Of a DNA stretch of 64,000 nt, positions 43,993 to 53,803 are shown piece after piece. The notes under the pieces are model-generated. The model searched no databases, was not told where the DNA came from, and was given only the letters and a program-made list of their open reading frames with translations. Position 1 is the first letter of the stretch; each line of letters begins with the position of its first letter. This DNA comes from Sulfurirhabdus autotrophica (GTDB taxonomy: Bacteria; Pseudomonadota; Gammaproteobacteria; Burkholderiales; SMCO01), in the NCBI RefSeq assembly GCF_004346685.1, contig NZ_SMCO01000013.1, forward strand, positions 1 to 64,000. The letters are read 5' to 3'. The translations under genes and the position numbers were made by a program.

Positions 43993-44901
43993 TTATTTGG
44001 TGTATTTCTTGATTGCCATCTGAATTTCTGAAATAGCGCGTTCAATATCTTCTTCTGTCACATCCCCACCTTCTTTCGGAATATCAAACGTGTCCATTTT
44101 GGTTGTAAATGTATCTACGGGCATGGCAGCGGTTGAAACAGGATCTTGCTGAACCAGTCGGGTCGGGTCACCCCATATCATTGCAACACCGCTCAAATTA
44201 TCGCCATCTTCGCCACCGCGAAACTCCGCGTGATCCAGCAATTCAGGCAATGCCTGATTGATTGGGTAGGTTTGCAATATTGCGGCTATCTCATTATTGG
44301 TTAGCTCTCCCCAAAGCCCGTCTGAACACAATAGAAAAGCATCTCCCTCACGTACCGGGGTTTTTTTGGAATATTCGATTTCAGGTGGCATCATACCGCC
44401 CAGGCAATTGTAAATTTTATTCCGATCCGGATGGGTTACCATCTGCTCTTCAGTAATTTTGCCATCTTCGAACAACTGCTGCACGCGAGAATGATCGCGA
44501 GTACGGGAAATCAAATTTGCACCACGAAACATATATAAACGCGAATCGCCCACATGAGCCCAGTAAGCCGCATCACCTTGAATAACACACGCTACACAAG
44601 TGGTTCGCGGGTTTTCCAGCAATTCGTGATCAACAGCATAATCCCCAATTGCGTGATGAGCAGCAAAAATGCCTTCAGTCAGAAAATCAAACGGATTACT
44701 CAGTACGGGCGCAGCTTGTTTCTGGAAGGACTCGGCAATCATCTGAACCGTTATCTGGGCTGCCACCTCACCATGCAAATGCCCTCCCATACCGTCAGCA
44801 ATCACCATCAACAAGGCTTCCTTGCTGTAAGAATAAGCTACACGGTCCTGATTATATTTGCGTCCGCCCTGGCGACTGGACTGGTAAATTGAAAATTTCA
44901 T
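43993..44901 (-). CDS. PP2C-family Ser/Thr protein phosphatase
   Basis: 302 residues. PPM/PP2C phosphatase domain (about 5-245) with the metal-binding DGMGGHLHGEVAA, SRLYMFRGANLISRTRDHS, LLCSDGLWGELTN and GGEDGDNLSGVAM motifs. A C-terminal extension of about 55 residues (TAAMPVDTF ...) is probably regulatory or disordered. It follows the Ser/Thr kinase gene by 39 bases on the same strand and presumably counteracts it. Confidence 0.94.
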   Translation of the reverse strand: MKFSIYQSSRQGGRKYNQDRVAYSYSKEALLMVIADGMGGHLHGEVAAQITVQMIAESFQKQAAPVLSNPFDFLTEGIFAAHHAIGDYAVDHELLENPRTTCVACVIQGDAAYWAHVGDSRLYMFRGANLISRTRDHSRVQQLFEDGKITEEQMVTHPDRNKIYNCLGGMMPPEIEYSKKTPVREGDAFLLCSDGLWGELTNNEIAAILQTYPINQALPELLDHAEFRGGEDGDNLSGVAMIWGDPTRLVQQDPVSTAAMPVDTFTTKMDTFDIPKEGGDVTEEDIERAISEIQMAIKKYTK

Positions 44902-44940
44902 TTCATTCCATTTAAACGAATGACAGTAAAAGAGTAGGGA

Positions 44941-45888
44941 CTAAAAGATTTCTTTATTAAACGTTTTTTTTATACTGGCCATCAAAGTACGCTTCGGAGC
45001 AACGACTGGATCATCGATTTTTTCCATCAATGCTTTTTGCAAAGTGAATACGCTTTGCGGTCTTTCCATGTAATCCAGTTGCAAACAACTGTCTATTATT
45101 TCAAGTAACTGTTCGGAATACTTACCGGCCCAGAGTATTTTTGCAGAAGCCACCTTGTCTTCATTTACCCGCACATCTGCAGCTTGCGGAGCAAAGCCAG
45201 CCAGACAGGCAAACAAGCTGGCGCCTACACTATAGATATCGGTCCACGGTCCCAATAGCTCACGGTTCTTATATTGCTCAGGAGCAGCAAATCCCGGCGT
45301 GTACATGGGCGATAGCTTGGATTTTTCATTTGTAAGGGTTTGACGAGCTGCGCCAAAGTCCAGCAAAACGGGCGAACCATCCAGCCGGATATAAATATTA
45401 GAAGGTTTAATATCCAGATGCAGCACTTTATGAGTATGAACTTCACGGAGTCCATTCAGTAATTCGGCAAACACCCGACGAATAAATCCTTCTTTAACCT
45501 TATTCTTATTTGCTTGTATATGTTCCTGCAGTGTTTTCCCCCGCTCATACTGCATGACCATATAAACTGTTTCATTGGCCCGAAAGAAATTCACCACGCG
45601 CACTACGTTAGGATGGGTAATTTTAGCCAGCGCCCGCCCTTCCTCAAAAAAACACTTCATGCCATAGCGAAAGGTAGTGAGATTTTCTGCTGAAGTGGCC
45701 GCGACGATCGAGCCTTCCTGGCGTAACGCCAGAGAGTTGGGCAGGTATTCCTTGATTGCAACAGGAGTACCATGTTCATCGTACGCCAGATATACCATGC
45801 TGAAACCACCCCCACTCAGTTGTCTTGAGATGCGGTAATTTTGCAGTTGGTATCCATCAGGTAACGATTGATTAGGTTGTAAGGCCAT
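44941..45888 (-). CDS. Ser/Thr protein kinase (Hanks type)
   Basis: 315 residues, essentially a kinase domain plus short tail. Glycine loop LSGGGFSMVYLA, the Lys in VAIKEYLP, the catalytic loop LHLDIKPSNIYI (HLD variant of HRD), DFGAARQ, and the APE loop as GFAAPEQY. The C-terminal segment (KRTLMASIKKTFNKEIF) has no transmembrane helix or PASTA domain, so it is cytosolic. First gene of kinase-PP2C pair, divergent from yicC. Confidence 0.94.
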   Translation of the reverse strand: MALQPNQSLPDGYQLQNYRISRQLSGGGFSMVYLAYDEHGTPVAIKEYLPNSLALRQEGSIVAATSAENLTTFRYGMKCFFEEGRALAKITHPNVVRVVNFFRANETVYMVMQYERGKTLQEHIQANKNKVKEGFIRRVFAELLNGLREVHTHKVLHLDIKPSNIYIRLDGSPVLLDFGAARQTLTNEKSKLSPMYTPGFAAPEQYKNRELLGPWTDIYSVGASLFACLAGFAPQAADVRVNEDKVASAKILWAGKYSEQLLEIIDSCLQLDYMERPQSVFTLQKALMEKIDDPVVAPKRTLMASIKKTFNKEIF

Positions 45889-46005
45889 GCTGAGCGATTG
45901 TATGATAATTATTTAGATACATTTTCAGCATTTGTTAGAATAAAGTAAAGCATTCTTAACATTTCAAAATTTACTTATATAGGCTCGCGCCCCTCTGGAG
46001 TTCCA

Positions 46006-46872
46006 ATGATCTATAGTATGACTGGCTTTGCAGCTGTCACCATCGAATTACCGCAGGGATCTTTGAGTCTGGATTTAAGGTCTGTCAATCACCGTTATCT
46101 GGAAATTCAGTTTCGCCTGAGCGATGATTTCAGAATGCTGGAGTCTAATATGCGAGAAGCCATCGCAAAACAGCTTACGCGTGGAAAAGTGGAATGTCGC
46201 TTGAATTTCAGCGAGCGCGAAGCCGGGAATAAACCGTTGGAAATCAATACCGATCTGCTATTGCAACTTGGTCTACTTAACAAAAAAGTGCAGGAACAGC
46301 TACCGGATAGCCAGAGTCTGCGCGTGCTGGACATTCTCAAATGGCCGGGCATACTTGGCCAGAACACCCTCGCAGCAGAAAGCTTACGCGACGAATGCCT
46401 GCCTTTGCTGCAACGTGCGCTCGACGAGTTGCGTGCCACTCGCGAGCGTGAAGGTGAAAAACTCAAAGCCCTGCTACTGGAAAGAGTGGAACAGATTGAG
46501 GCGTTAATTATTGAAGTTGCACCTAAAATCCCGACATTACTCAGAAACCATCAGGAAAAACTGGCTACACGCCTGAAGGAAGTGATGGGGAACGGTGATG
46601 ATGACAGAATCCGGCAAGAGTTAGCCCTGTTTGCGCAGAAAATTGATGTAGATGAAGAACTTTCGCGCCTTAAAACCCATCTGAGTGAAGTCAAACGGGT
46701 ATTACATGCAGGCGGTTCAACTGGCAAAAGACTTGATTTTCTGATGCAGGAACTGAACCGCGAAGCCAATACACTGGGTGCCAAATCTGTCGCAAGTGAA
46801 GTGTCGCAAACTTCTATGGAACTTAAAGTACTGATTGAGCAAATGCGGGAACAGATTCAGAATATTGAATAA
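46006..46872 (+). CDS. yicC: YicC-family endoribonuclease
   Basis: 288 residues. YicC proteins are endoribonucleases that act on small RNAs. MIYSMTGFA start, SVNHRYLEIQFRLS, RGKVECRLNF, and the C-terminal DUF1732 part (KRLDFLMQELNREANTLGAKS) are standard. First gene of a co-directional block yicC-gmk-rpoZ-spoT-ridA-recG with gaps of 15-75 bases and one overlap. Confidence 0.95.
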   Translation: MIYSMTGFAAVTIELPQGSLSLDLRSVNHRYLEIQFRLSDDFRMLESNMREAIAKQLTRGKVECRLNFSEREAGNKPLEINTDLLLQLGLLNKKVQEQLPDSQSLRVLDILKWPGILGQNTLAAESLRDECLPLLQRALDELRATREREGEKLKALLLERVEQIEALIIEVAPKIPTLLRNHQEKLATRLKEVMGNGDDDRIRQELALFAQKIDVDEELSRLKTHLSEVKRVLHAGGSTGKRLDFLMQELNREANTLGAKSVASEVSQTSMELKVLIEQMREQIQNIE

Positions 46873-46911
46873 CCCAAGCTATTCATCCCAACCTAATTTA
46901 GAGTTTATTTT

Positions 46912-47520
46912 ATGTCAGGCAATCTATTTGTTATCACCGCGCCTTCAGGCGCAGGTAAAACCAGCATGGTCCGGGAACTACTGTCAGCTGACAGCAATAT
47001 TCAGCTGTCAATCTCTTACACCACGCGCCCGCCACGCCCTGGCGAAGTGAACGGCACTGACTACCATTTTATTTCGGAAGACACATTTTTAAGTATGCTG
47101 GAAAAAGGTGAGTTTCTCGAAAGTGCTGAAGTGTACGGCAATCGCTATGGCACTTCACATACGTGGATTTCCCAAAAAATGGAAAGCGGCACAGATATTT
47201 TGCTTGAAATTGACTGGCAAGGCGCTGCGCAGGTGCGAAAAATATTTCCTGAAACCCTGGGCATATTCATTCTCCCCCCTTCGCTGGAAGCACTGAGAGA
47301 CCGATTGAAAAATCGGTCGCAGGATTCAGCCGAGGTCATTGAGCGAAGGATGCAAGCGGCACGCGAAGATATCAGTCACGTAGGTGAGTTTGATTATGTT
47401 ATCATTAACAATGACTTCAAAGCAGCTGTTCAGGACCTGCTGGCGGTAGTCAGAGCTTCGCGCTTAACAACCCGGAAGCAGCTAGCCCGGCACAGCAACT
47501 TACTAACCCAGTTAAAATAA
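46912..47520 (+). CDS. gmk: Guanylate kinase
   Basis: 202 residues. Gmk phosphorylates GMP to GDP. Walker A SGAGKTSM (about 12-19), then SYTTRPPRPGEVNGTDYHFIS and EIDWQGAAQVR. Standard length. 39 bases after yicC and 15 before rpoZ, the usual gmk-rpoZ-spoT order. Confidence 0.97.
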   Translation: MSGNLFVITAPSGAGKTSMVRELLSADSNIQLSISYTTRPPRPGEVNGTDYHFISEDTFLSMLEKGEFLESAEVYGNRYGTSHTWISQKMESGTDILLEIDWQGAAQVRKIFPETLGIFILPPSLEALRDRLKNRSQDSAEVIERRMQAAREDISHVGEFDYVIINNDFKAAVQDLLAVVRASRLTTRKQLARHSNLLTQLK

Positions 47521-47535
47521 ACCTAGAGGTATCAA

Positions 47536-47742
47536 ATGGCTCGCATTACCGTTGACGACTGCATGAAAACGATTCACAACCGTTTTGAACTTACCCTGGT
47601 TGCTACCTATCGCGCCAGACAGATTGCCAATGGCAGCACCCCAATGGTAGATGGCCATCGTGACAAGCCTACTGTTATTGCCCTGCGCGAAATTTCAGAA
47701 GGCAAAGTCGGACTGGAAGTACTTAACAAAGGCCAAGCGTAG
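47536..47742 (+). CDS. rpoZ: RNA polymerase omega subunit
   Basis: 68 residues. [23 protein letters not shown] and [10 protein letters not shown] are the omega signature. It stabilises beta' in RNA polymerase and, with DksA/ppGpp, forms the stringent-response site; the ppGpp synthase gene spoT lies directly downstream. Ribosome site GAGGT before the ATG. Confidence 0.96.
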   Translation: MARITVDDCMKTIHNRFELTLVATYRARQIANGSTPMVDGHRDKPTVIALREISEGKVGLEVLNKGQA

Positions 47743-47815
47743 TTTTTCAGGGTGTGAGGAATTTGAAATCTGGATACCAAAAAATCAGTCTGTAACAACG
47801 TAACGAATCGTTTCC

Positions 47816-49963
47816 ATGTCTCAAATTTCGACCCCACGCCGCACTCGTATGCCTGAAGCACTCGAGCTTACCAAACAACTTTCAACCTACCTCAAATCTG
47901 AAGACATCATGCAGGTTGAGGAAGCATTTCGCTTCAGCAAAGCTGCACACAAAGGGCAATTCCGCAAAAGCGGTGAACCCTATATTTCCCATCCTGTCGC
48001 TGTAACAACCATCCTCGCCGAATGGCATCTTGATGCACAAGCCTTGATGGCCGCACTATTGCATGATGTGGTTGAAGACACACTCACCACCAAAGAAGAA
48101 ATTGCTATAAAGTTCGGCAAGCCCGTTGCGGAACTGGTGGACGGGGTCAGCAAACTCGACAAAATTGAATTCCAGACTCAAGAACACGCTCAAGCGGAAA
48201 ATTTCCGCAAAATGCTGCTGGCCATGGCGCGCGATGTGCGCGTTATCCTCATCAAACTGGCTGACCGACTGCACAATATGCGCACGCTGGGTGCCATGAA
48301 CGCTCAAAAACGTGAGCGTATCGCCCAGGAAACGCTGGAAATATATGCTCCGATTGCCAATCGCCTGGGGCTGAACAATATTTACGGTGAACTGGAAGAC
48401 CTTAGCTTCCATCATCTGTATCCCAACCGCTACCGGGTACTGGCTAAAGCCGTCATGGCTGCACGCGGCAACCGCCGCGAAGTGGTCAGCAAGGTAGAGG
48501 ATGCGATCAAACAGCGCCTCCAGAATGCAAATATCGAAGCCGTTGTTACTGGACGCGAGAAGCATCTTTACAGCATTTACAAGAAGATGCAAGGTAAATC
48601 CCTGACGTTCTCCGAAGTTTTCGATATTTACGGTTTTCGTGTCACCGTCAAGGACATACCGTCATGCTATCTGTCGCTGGGCGCTCTGCATTGCCTGTAT
48701 AAGCCGATTCCCGGAAAGTTTAAAGACTACATTGCCATTCCCAAAGCGAATGGCTACCAGTCGTTGCACACTACTTTATTTGGCCCATTTGGCACACCGA
48801 TTGAAGTACAGATTCGCACCACCGAAATGCATAAGGTTGCAGAAGCAGGAGTTGCTTCGCATTGGCTTTACAAGAGCTCGGATAGCGAACTTAACGATGT
48901 GCAGCAAAAAACCCACCAATGGTTACAAAGCTTGCTGGAAATTCAGTCTGAAAGCGGAGATTCGGTGGAATTTCTGGAACATATCAAGGTCGATCTTTTC
49001 CCTGATGAAGTCTATGTATTCACACCTCAGGGCAAGATCATGGCGCTACCCCGGGGCGCTACCGCCGTGGATTTTGCCTACGCTGTTCACACAGACGTGG
49101 GCAATCGCTGCGTGGCAGTAAAAATTAATCATGAAGTACTGCCACTGCGCACGGAACTACGCAATGGTGACCGCGTGGAAATCGTCACAGCGGCACATGC
49201 CAAACCCAATCCAGCCTGGTTACATTATGTGGTAACGGGCAAAGCGCGCTCCCATATTCGTCATTATCTGAAAACAATGCAATATGGTGAATCAGCTTCA
49301 TTGGGCGAACGATTGCTTGATCAGGCATTGCGCGCACTCAGAGCAGAAACGAATGAAGTTGATGATGCGCATTGGGATAAGTTGCTACGTGAAACCGGCC
49401 TGAAATCCCGACAGGAAGTTATGGCTGATGTAGGATTGGGAAAAAGACTGGCAATCGTTGTTGCGCGTCAGTTAATGGCACAGGGCGAACCGCAAACTGG
49501 TGAGCGCAGGCAACTTGGCTCTATCACCATTCGCGGGTCGGAAGGCATGGCTGTGCAATTCGCCAAGTGCTGCCAACCCATTCCAGGCGACCCGATCATT
49601 GGTTTCATCAAAAAAGGTCAAGGTATCCTGGTTCATACCCACGACTGTCCTTCTGTGTCTCAATTTCGCACCGACCCTGATAAATGGATAGATGTGGAAT
49701 GGGATCCTGACACCAAAAAACTGTTCGACGTCAACATTAAGCTCGTCGTAGCGAATCAGCGCGGCGTTCTGGCAAAAATTGCAGCAGAAATTGCAGAAGC
49801 AGGATCGAACATCGACAAAGTAAGCATGGAAGAAGAAGATGGTAGCGCCTATACCACCATACACTTTATGCTCCAGGTAGAAAACCGCATGCATCTGGCG
49901 CAAGTCATGCGCAGCTTAAGAAAAATTCAGGAAGTTGTGAGAATCACAAGGGTAAAAGGCTAA
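47816..49963 (+). CDS. spoT: Bifunctional (p)ppGpp synthetase/hydrolase
   Basis: 715 residues. HD hydrolase domain (about 40-190, HD at 83-84 in LLHDVVEDT), synthetase domain (about 230-350; YSIYKKMQGK, DIYGFRV), TGS domain (about 390-455; YVFTPQGKIMALPRGATAVDFAY), a helical region with CCQPIPGDPIIG, and a C-terminal ACT domain (about 640-715). The HD motif is intact, so it is expected to both make and degrade (p)ppGpp. Confidence 0.96.
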   Translation: MSQISTPRRTRMPEALELTKQLSTYLKSEDIMQVEEAFRFSKAAHKGQFRKSGEPYISHPVAVTTILAEWHLDAQALMAALLHDVVEDTLTTKEEIAIKFGKPVAELVDGVSKLDKIEFQTQEHAQAENFRKMLLAMARDVRVILIKLADRLHNMRTLGAMNAQKRERIAQETLEIYAPIANRLGLNNIYGELEDLSFHHLYPNRYRVLAKAVMAARGNRREVVSKVEDAIKQRLQNANIEAVVTGREKHLYSIYKKMQGKSLTFSEVFDIYGFRVTVKDIPSCYLSLGALHCLYKPIPGKFKDYIAIPKANGYQSLHTTLFGPFGTPIEVQIRTTEMHKVAEAGVASHWLYKSSDSELNDVQQKTHQWLQSLLEIQSESGDSVEFLEHIKVDLFPDEVYVFTPQGKIMALPRGATAVDFAYAVHTDVGNRCVAVKINHEVLPLRTELRNGDRVEIVTAAHAKPNPAWLHYVVTGKARSHIRHYLKTMQYGESASLGERLLDQALRALRAETNEVDDAHWDKLLRETGLKSRQEVMADVGLGKRLAIVVARQLMAQGEPQTGERRQLGSITIRGSEGMAVQFAKCCQPIPGDPIIGFIKKGQGILVHTHDCPSVSQFRTDPDKWIDVEWDPDTKKLFDVNIKLVVANQRGVLAKIAAEIAEAGSNIDKVSMEEEDGSAYTTIHFMLQVENRMHLAQVMRSLRKIQEVVRITRVKG

Positions 49964-50027
49964 AACCAACCCGCTTAAATTTTAAAGATTAGGCATTGAA
50001 TCACTTGCTCAGAAAACAGGAATTATC

Positions 50028-50408
50028 ATGACCAAACAAATTATCCAGACTCCCAATGCTCCCGCCGCTATCGGCACTTATTCACAAGCTGTAAAAGTAG
50101 GTAACACCGTTTACCTGTCCGGGCAGATCGGCCTGGACCCGGTATCCATGCAAATGGTGGAGAGTATAGATGACCAAATAGTACGCGTATTCGACAATCT
50201 AAAGGCTGTCGCTACCGCTTCTGGCGGCAGCTTGAATGATGTCGTGAAACTGAATATTTTTCTGACTGATCTTGGTCATTTCACTCGCGTGAACGAAATC
50301 ATGGCTGCCTACTTTATAGAACCTTATCCGGCACGCGCTGCGGTGGGTGTGGCAGACTTGCCGCGAGGGGCACTGGTTGAAATGGACGGGGTATTATTTC
50401 TTGGCTGA
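50028..50408 (+). CDS. ridA: RidA-family enamine/imine deaminase
   Basis: 126 residues. RidA hydrolyses reactive 2-aminoacrylate and similar imines. Conserved [27 protein letters not shown], and the catalytic Arg in [20 protein letters not shown]. Complete. Its TGA overlaps the recG start by one base. Confidence 0.95.
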   Translation: MTKQIIQTPNAPAAIGTYSQAVKVGNTVYLSGQIGLDPVSMQMVESIDDQIVRVFDNLKAVATASGGSLNDVVKLNIFLTDLGHFTRVNEIMAAYFIEPYPARAAVGVADLPRGALVEMDGVLFLG

Positions 50409-52522
50409 TGAGTACCGTTAAACCGCGTAAAATCCGGTCCACTACTTCCAAAGATACCGGGGAAGCGACTCCCCCGCTTATTCCCGGTGTTAGCAAACCT
50501 ACTCTCGACAAACTGACCAAGCTTGGCATCAGCACTCCGTTAGATCTGATCCTGCATTTGCCCCTGCGTTACGAGGACGAGACACATCTCTATCCGATCA
50601 AACATGCCCCTCTTAACCAGACTGTGCTGGTGGAAGGCACGATTATTCGTGCGGATATAAAATATCGCCCCAAACGCACTTTGATCTGCCAGGTGGAAGA
50701 CGCCAGCGGCGTGCTATTCATTCGCTTCCTGAATTTTTATGGTAGCCAGGTTCAGTCATTATCTCCCGGCGTAAAAGTGCGGCTGCTAGGGGAAATTCGT
50801 TACGGATTTTTTGGCTTGGAAATGGTACATCCAAAGTGCCGCACCCTTAAGGAAGATACTCCGCTCGCAGAATGCTTGACGCCAATTTACCCAACTACTG
50901 CTGGTCTTTCTCAAACCATACTCAACAAGCTGATCAAACGCACATTATCTACCATTGATCTGACGGACAGCCTGCCTGAAGCTATTTTCAGTCCATTGGG
51001 ACTTTCAGGGTTTGCCGAGAGCGTGACGTACCTTCACCAGCCCCCGCCAGACGCTTCTCAACACCATCTCACTGAAAAAACACACCCGGCTTGGCGCCGC
51101 ATTAAATTTGACGAACTGCTGGCACAGCAACTATCCATGCGCCTGCATTACAACAAGCGGCATAGCCAAAAAGCCCCTCGCTTAAAAAACCCCGGTCAAC
51201 TAAAACAACAACTGCTGGACACGTTACCATTTTCACTGACAAAAGCGCAGCAGCGTGTCGAAAAAGAAATCAGCCGGGATCTCAATAAAGCCCATCCCAT
51301 GCAACGTCTTCTACAAGGCGATGTCGGCAGCGGGAAAACGATCGTGGCAGCGCTTGCCGCAATGCAGACGATTGAAAGTGGCTTTCAGGCTGCCATCATG
51401 GCGCCTACGGAAATACTGGCAGAACAACATTATCGCAAATTATCTGGCTGGCTCGAGCCAATAGGCATTTCTGTCGCATGGCTTACGGCCAGCCTCCCAA
51501 AAAAAGATAAAACAGCCGCGCTGCAACGGGTGTCAGATGGCTCGGCACAGCTGGCAGTGGGCACCCACGCCCTGTTTCAGGAGCAAGTTAGTTTTAATAA
51601 GCTGGGTCTGGCTATCATTGATGAACAACACCGATTTGGGGTCCATCAGCGTCTTGCCCTGCGCATGAAAGGCATGGCCGAGGGTGCCGCCAGCAAATCA
51701 CAACCACACCAGCTGATGATGAGCGCCACGCCTATACCGCGTACACTCTCCATGAGCTATTACGCGGATCTGGATGTCTCAGTCATCGACAAGCTTCCCC
51801 CCGGAAGAAGTCCTGTCATCACTAAGCTGGTAGCCGACAGCCGCCGCGATGAAATTATCGAGCGGATTCGACAGGCTTGTCTGACTGGCAAACAGGCATA
51901 TTGGGTTTGCCCGCTGATTGAAGAATCCGAAAAACTGCAACTGCAAACAGCACTGGATACGTATCAGACTATCAGCCAGACGTTTCCCGAGTTAAAGGTA
52001 GGCCTGGTGCATGGCAGAATGCCCAATCTAGAGAAATCTGCCATGATGGCCGAATTTCAAAGCGGTAATGTGCAATTGCTTGTTGCGACGACCGTCATTG
52101 AAGTAGGAGTTGATGTGCCCAATGCCTCTCTCATGGTGATCGAGCATGCCGAACGAATGGGCTTGTCGCAATTACATCAGCTTCGAGGCAGAGTTGGACG
52201 CGGTACGTCACAAAGTGCCTGCATTTTGCTATACCAAAGCCCTCTCTCTGATACAGCGAGAATGCGTCTGAAAATCATTTATGAGAATACTGATGGTTTT
52301 GAGATATCAAGGCAAGATCTGCAGTTACGCGGCCCGGGGGAGTTTCTTGGGGCAAGGCAAAGCGGTGTCCCCATGCTGCGCTTTGCCAATCTCGATCAGG
52401 ATAGTGATCTGCTAGAAGCAGCCCGAACCACCGCGGAGCTAATGTTGAAAGAACATAAACCCGCTGCAGAAAGCCATTTGCAGCGTTGGCTGAATAACAA
52501 AGAAGATTATCTCAAAGTGTAA
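50408..52522 (+). CDS. recG: ATP-dependent DNA helicase RecG
   Basis: 704 residues. Wedge/OB domain (about 60-170), then two helicase lobes with Walker A GDVGSGKTIVAA (about 300), DEQHRFG box (about 405) and the motif VI GRVGRG near 600. RecG regresses stalled replication forks and unwinds Holliday junctions and R-loops. The start overlaps the ridA stop. Followed by a gene-free 349-base gap. Confidence 0.96.
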   Translation: MSTVKPRKIRSTTSKDTGEATPPLIPGVSKPTLDKLTKLGISTPLDLILHLPLRYEDETHLYPIKHAPLNQTVLVEGTIIRADIKYRPKRTLICQVEDASGVLFIRFLNFYGSQVQSLSPGVKVRLLGEIRYGFFGLEMVHPKCRTLKEDTPLAECLTPIYPTTAGLSQTILNKLIKRTLSTIDLTDSLPEAIFSPLGLSGFAESVTYLHQPPPDASQHHLTEKTHPAWRRIKFDELLAQQLSMRLHYNKRHSQKAPRLKNPGQLKQQLLDTLPFSLTKAQQRVEKEISRDLNKAHPMQRLLQGDVGSGKTIVAALAAMQTIESGFQAAIMAPTEILAEQHYRKLSGWLEPIGISVAWLTASLPKKDKTAALQRVSDGSAQLAVGTHALFQEQVSFNKLGLAIIDEQHRFGVHQRLALRMKGMAEGAASKSQPHQLMMSATPIPRTLSMSYYADLDVSVIDKLPPGRSPVITKLVADSRRDEIIERIRQACLTGKQAYWVCPLIEESEKLQLQTALDTYQTISQTFPELKVGLVHGRMPNLEKSAMMAEFQSGNVQLLVATTVIEVGVDVPNASLMVIEHAERMGLSQLHQLRGRVGRGTSQSACILLYQSPLSDTARMRLKIIYENTDGFEISRQDLQLRGPGEFLGARQSGVPMLRFANLDQDSDLLEAARTTAELMLKEHKPAAESHLQRWLNNKEDYLKV

Positions 52523-52871
52523 CTGCTTGCTAAAAACAATCAGGCATGCGACTGCATCCCCAAGCATCCTGTACCAAAAACACAAATTAAAAACGTCCCA
52601 TCACCCGAAAAATAAACATTATCAGTTCAGGCATAAAGATTGCTTTATTAAAGTTATTACATGAACTGCCGATACATAGTTTGTTATTACCGCTATTCGA
52701 CTAATACGTGGATGCTAGATAAAGCTCAACAAACAGATCATGCATTTAACAATACTACCTAGTAAAAATTGAAGACTATTTAAAAACGAAAATAATCAGC
52801 ACATTACAACCTGAAACCAGTTAAAACCTGCAATCCGCTGTTGATATTAAGTATGCATAAGGAGATGAGGC
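52523..52871. other. Gene-free gap between recG and the PhnD-like genes
   Basis: AT-rich 349 bases. I see no ORF of note, no tRNA, no clear terminator hairpin after recG and no confident -35/-10 pair. The ribosome site AAGGAGATGAGGC at the end belongs to the next gene. Confidence 0.5.
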
Positions 52872-53681
52872 GTGAAAAAAATACAATTCATGGGAGTTTT
52901 TCTGGCTGCATTGATATGCATGCCAGCATGGGCAAGCGACATCCTCATTATTGGCATACAGGACTACAATCGCAGCCCCATTATGGTTGTAAGGGAGTAC
53001 CAGGGGTTAACCAATTATTTAAGTAAAGCCCTGAAGCACCCGGTGAGAGTTGAAACTGTCAAAACCCGGGATGAATATCTGAAAAAAGCTCATGCGAAGC
53101 GCTTTGCCTTTATGTATGGGCCACCCAGTATGATTATGCGTGCTGCCAAACAATCCGGTTATCAACCAGTCGTTAAGATTCCGGGGCTTTTATCCGCCAG
53201 TTTTATGAGTCTTGCTTCAACCGGCATTGCCTTCCCTGAAGATATGAAAGGCAAGCGCATTGGTTTTACCGACAAAGATTCGATGATCACCCAAATGGCC
53301 ATTGCGCAATTAAAAGAAATGAAAATAGATCCTGAAAAATATTTTAAAAGCGTTCAATATTATAATGATGTGGATGGCGTACTTTCAGCCATGAAGTTCA
53401 ACCTGATCGATATCGGTGTAGCAAATAGCGGCCTCTTGAATGTGTGGACAGGAAAGGGAAATGACGTCAATCTGGTTTTGCAGGGAAAAGGGATGCCCCA
53501 CCTTACCTTTGCAGTGAGAAATGATTTACCTGCGGATATCAAAGAGGCAGTAACGCAGGCACTGTTAAAAGCCCATCTGGATAGCGAAGGCCAAGATTAC
53601 TTTAAATATTCCAGCTTTCCTAATTTTGAACCTGCTAAACCAGCAGACTATGATGAGTTGGTAAAATTTCTTCAAATCTAA
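52872..53681 (+). CDS. PhnD/SsuA-type periplasmic binding protein (paralog A)
   Basis: 269 residues from GTG 52872 with AAGGAG upstream. Signal peptide (cleavage near AWAS). Phosphate/phosphonate-binding fold: DILIIGIQDYNRSP, SKALKHPVRVETVK, MYGPPSMIMRAAKQSG, MKGKRIGFTDKDSM. No permease or ATPase gene is adjacent, so it may be an orphan receptor or serve a distant transporter. Paralog B follows after 122 bases with the same length; the two share the layout but differ clearly in sequence. Confidence 0.87.
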   Translation: MKKIQFMGVFLAALICMPAWASDILIIGIQDYNRSPIMVVREYQGLTNYLSKALKHPVRVETVKTRDEYLKKAHAKRFAFMYGPPSMIMRAAKQSGYQPVVKIPGLLSASFMSLASTGIAFPEDMKGKRIGFTDKDSMITQMAIAQLKEMKIDPEKYFKSVQYYNDVDGVLSAMKFNLIDIGVANSGLLNVWTGKGNDVNLVLQGKGMPHLTFAVRNDLPADIKEAVTQALLKAHLDSEGQDYFKYSSFPNFEPAKPADYDELVKFLQI

Positions 53682-53803
53682 TATACAAACATAACCTAAC
53701 TGGAATTTACAATTAAGCGGTACTGCATTTTGCATACCCTAAGCAATGAATGCATCACAATTCATTCACTAAAAATAAAAACCATACATTAGGAGATACT
53801 TGC

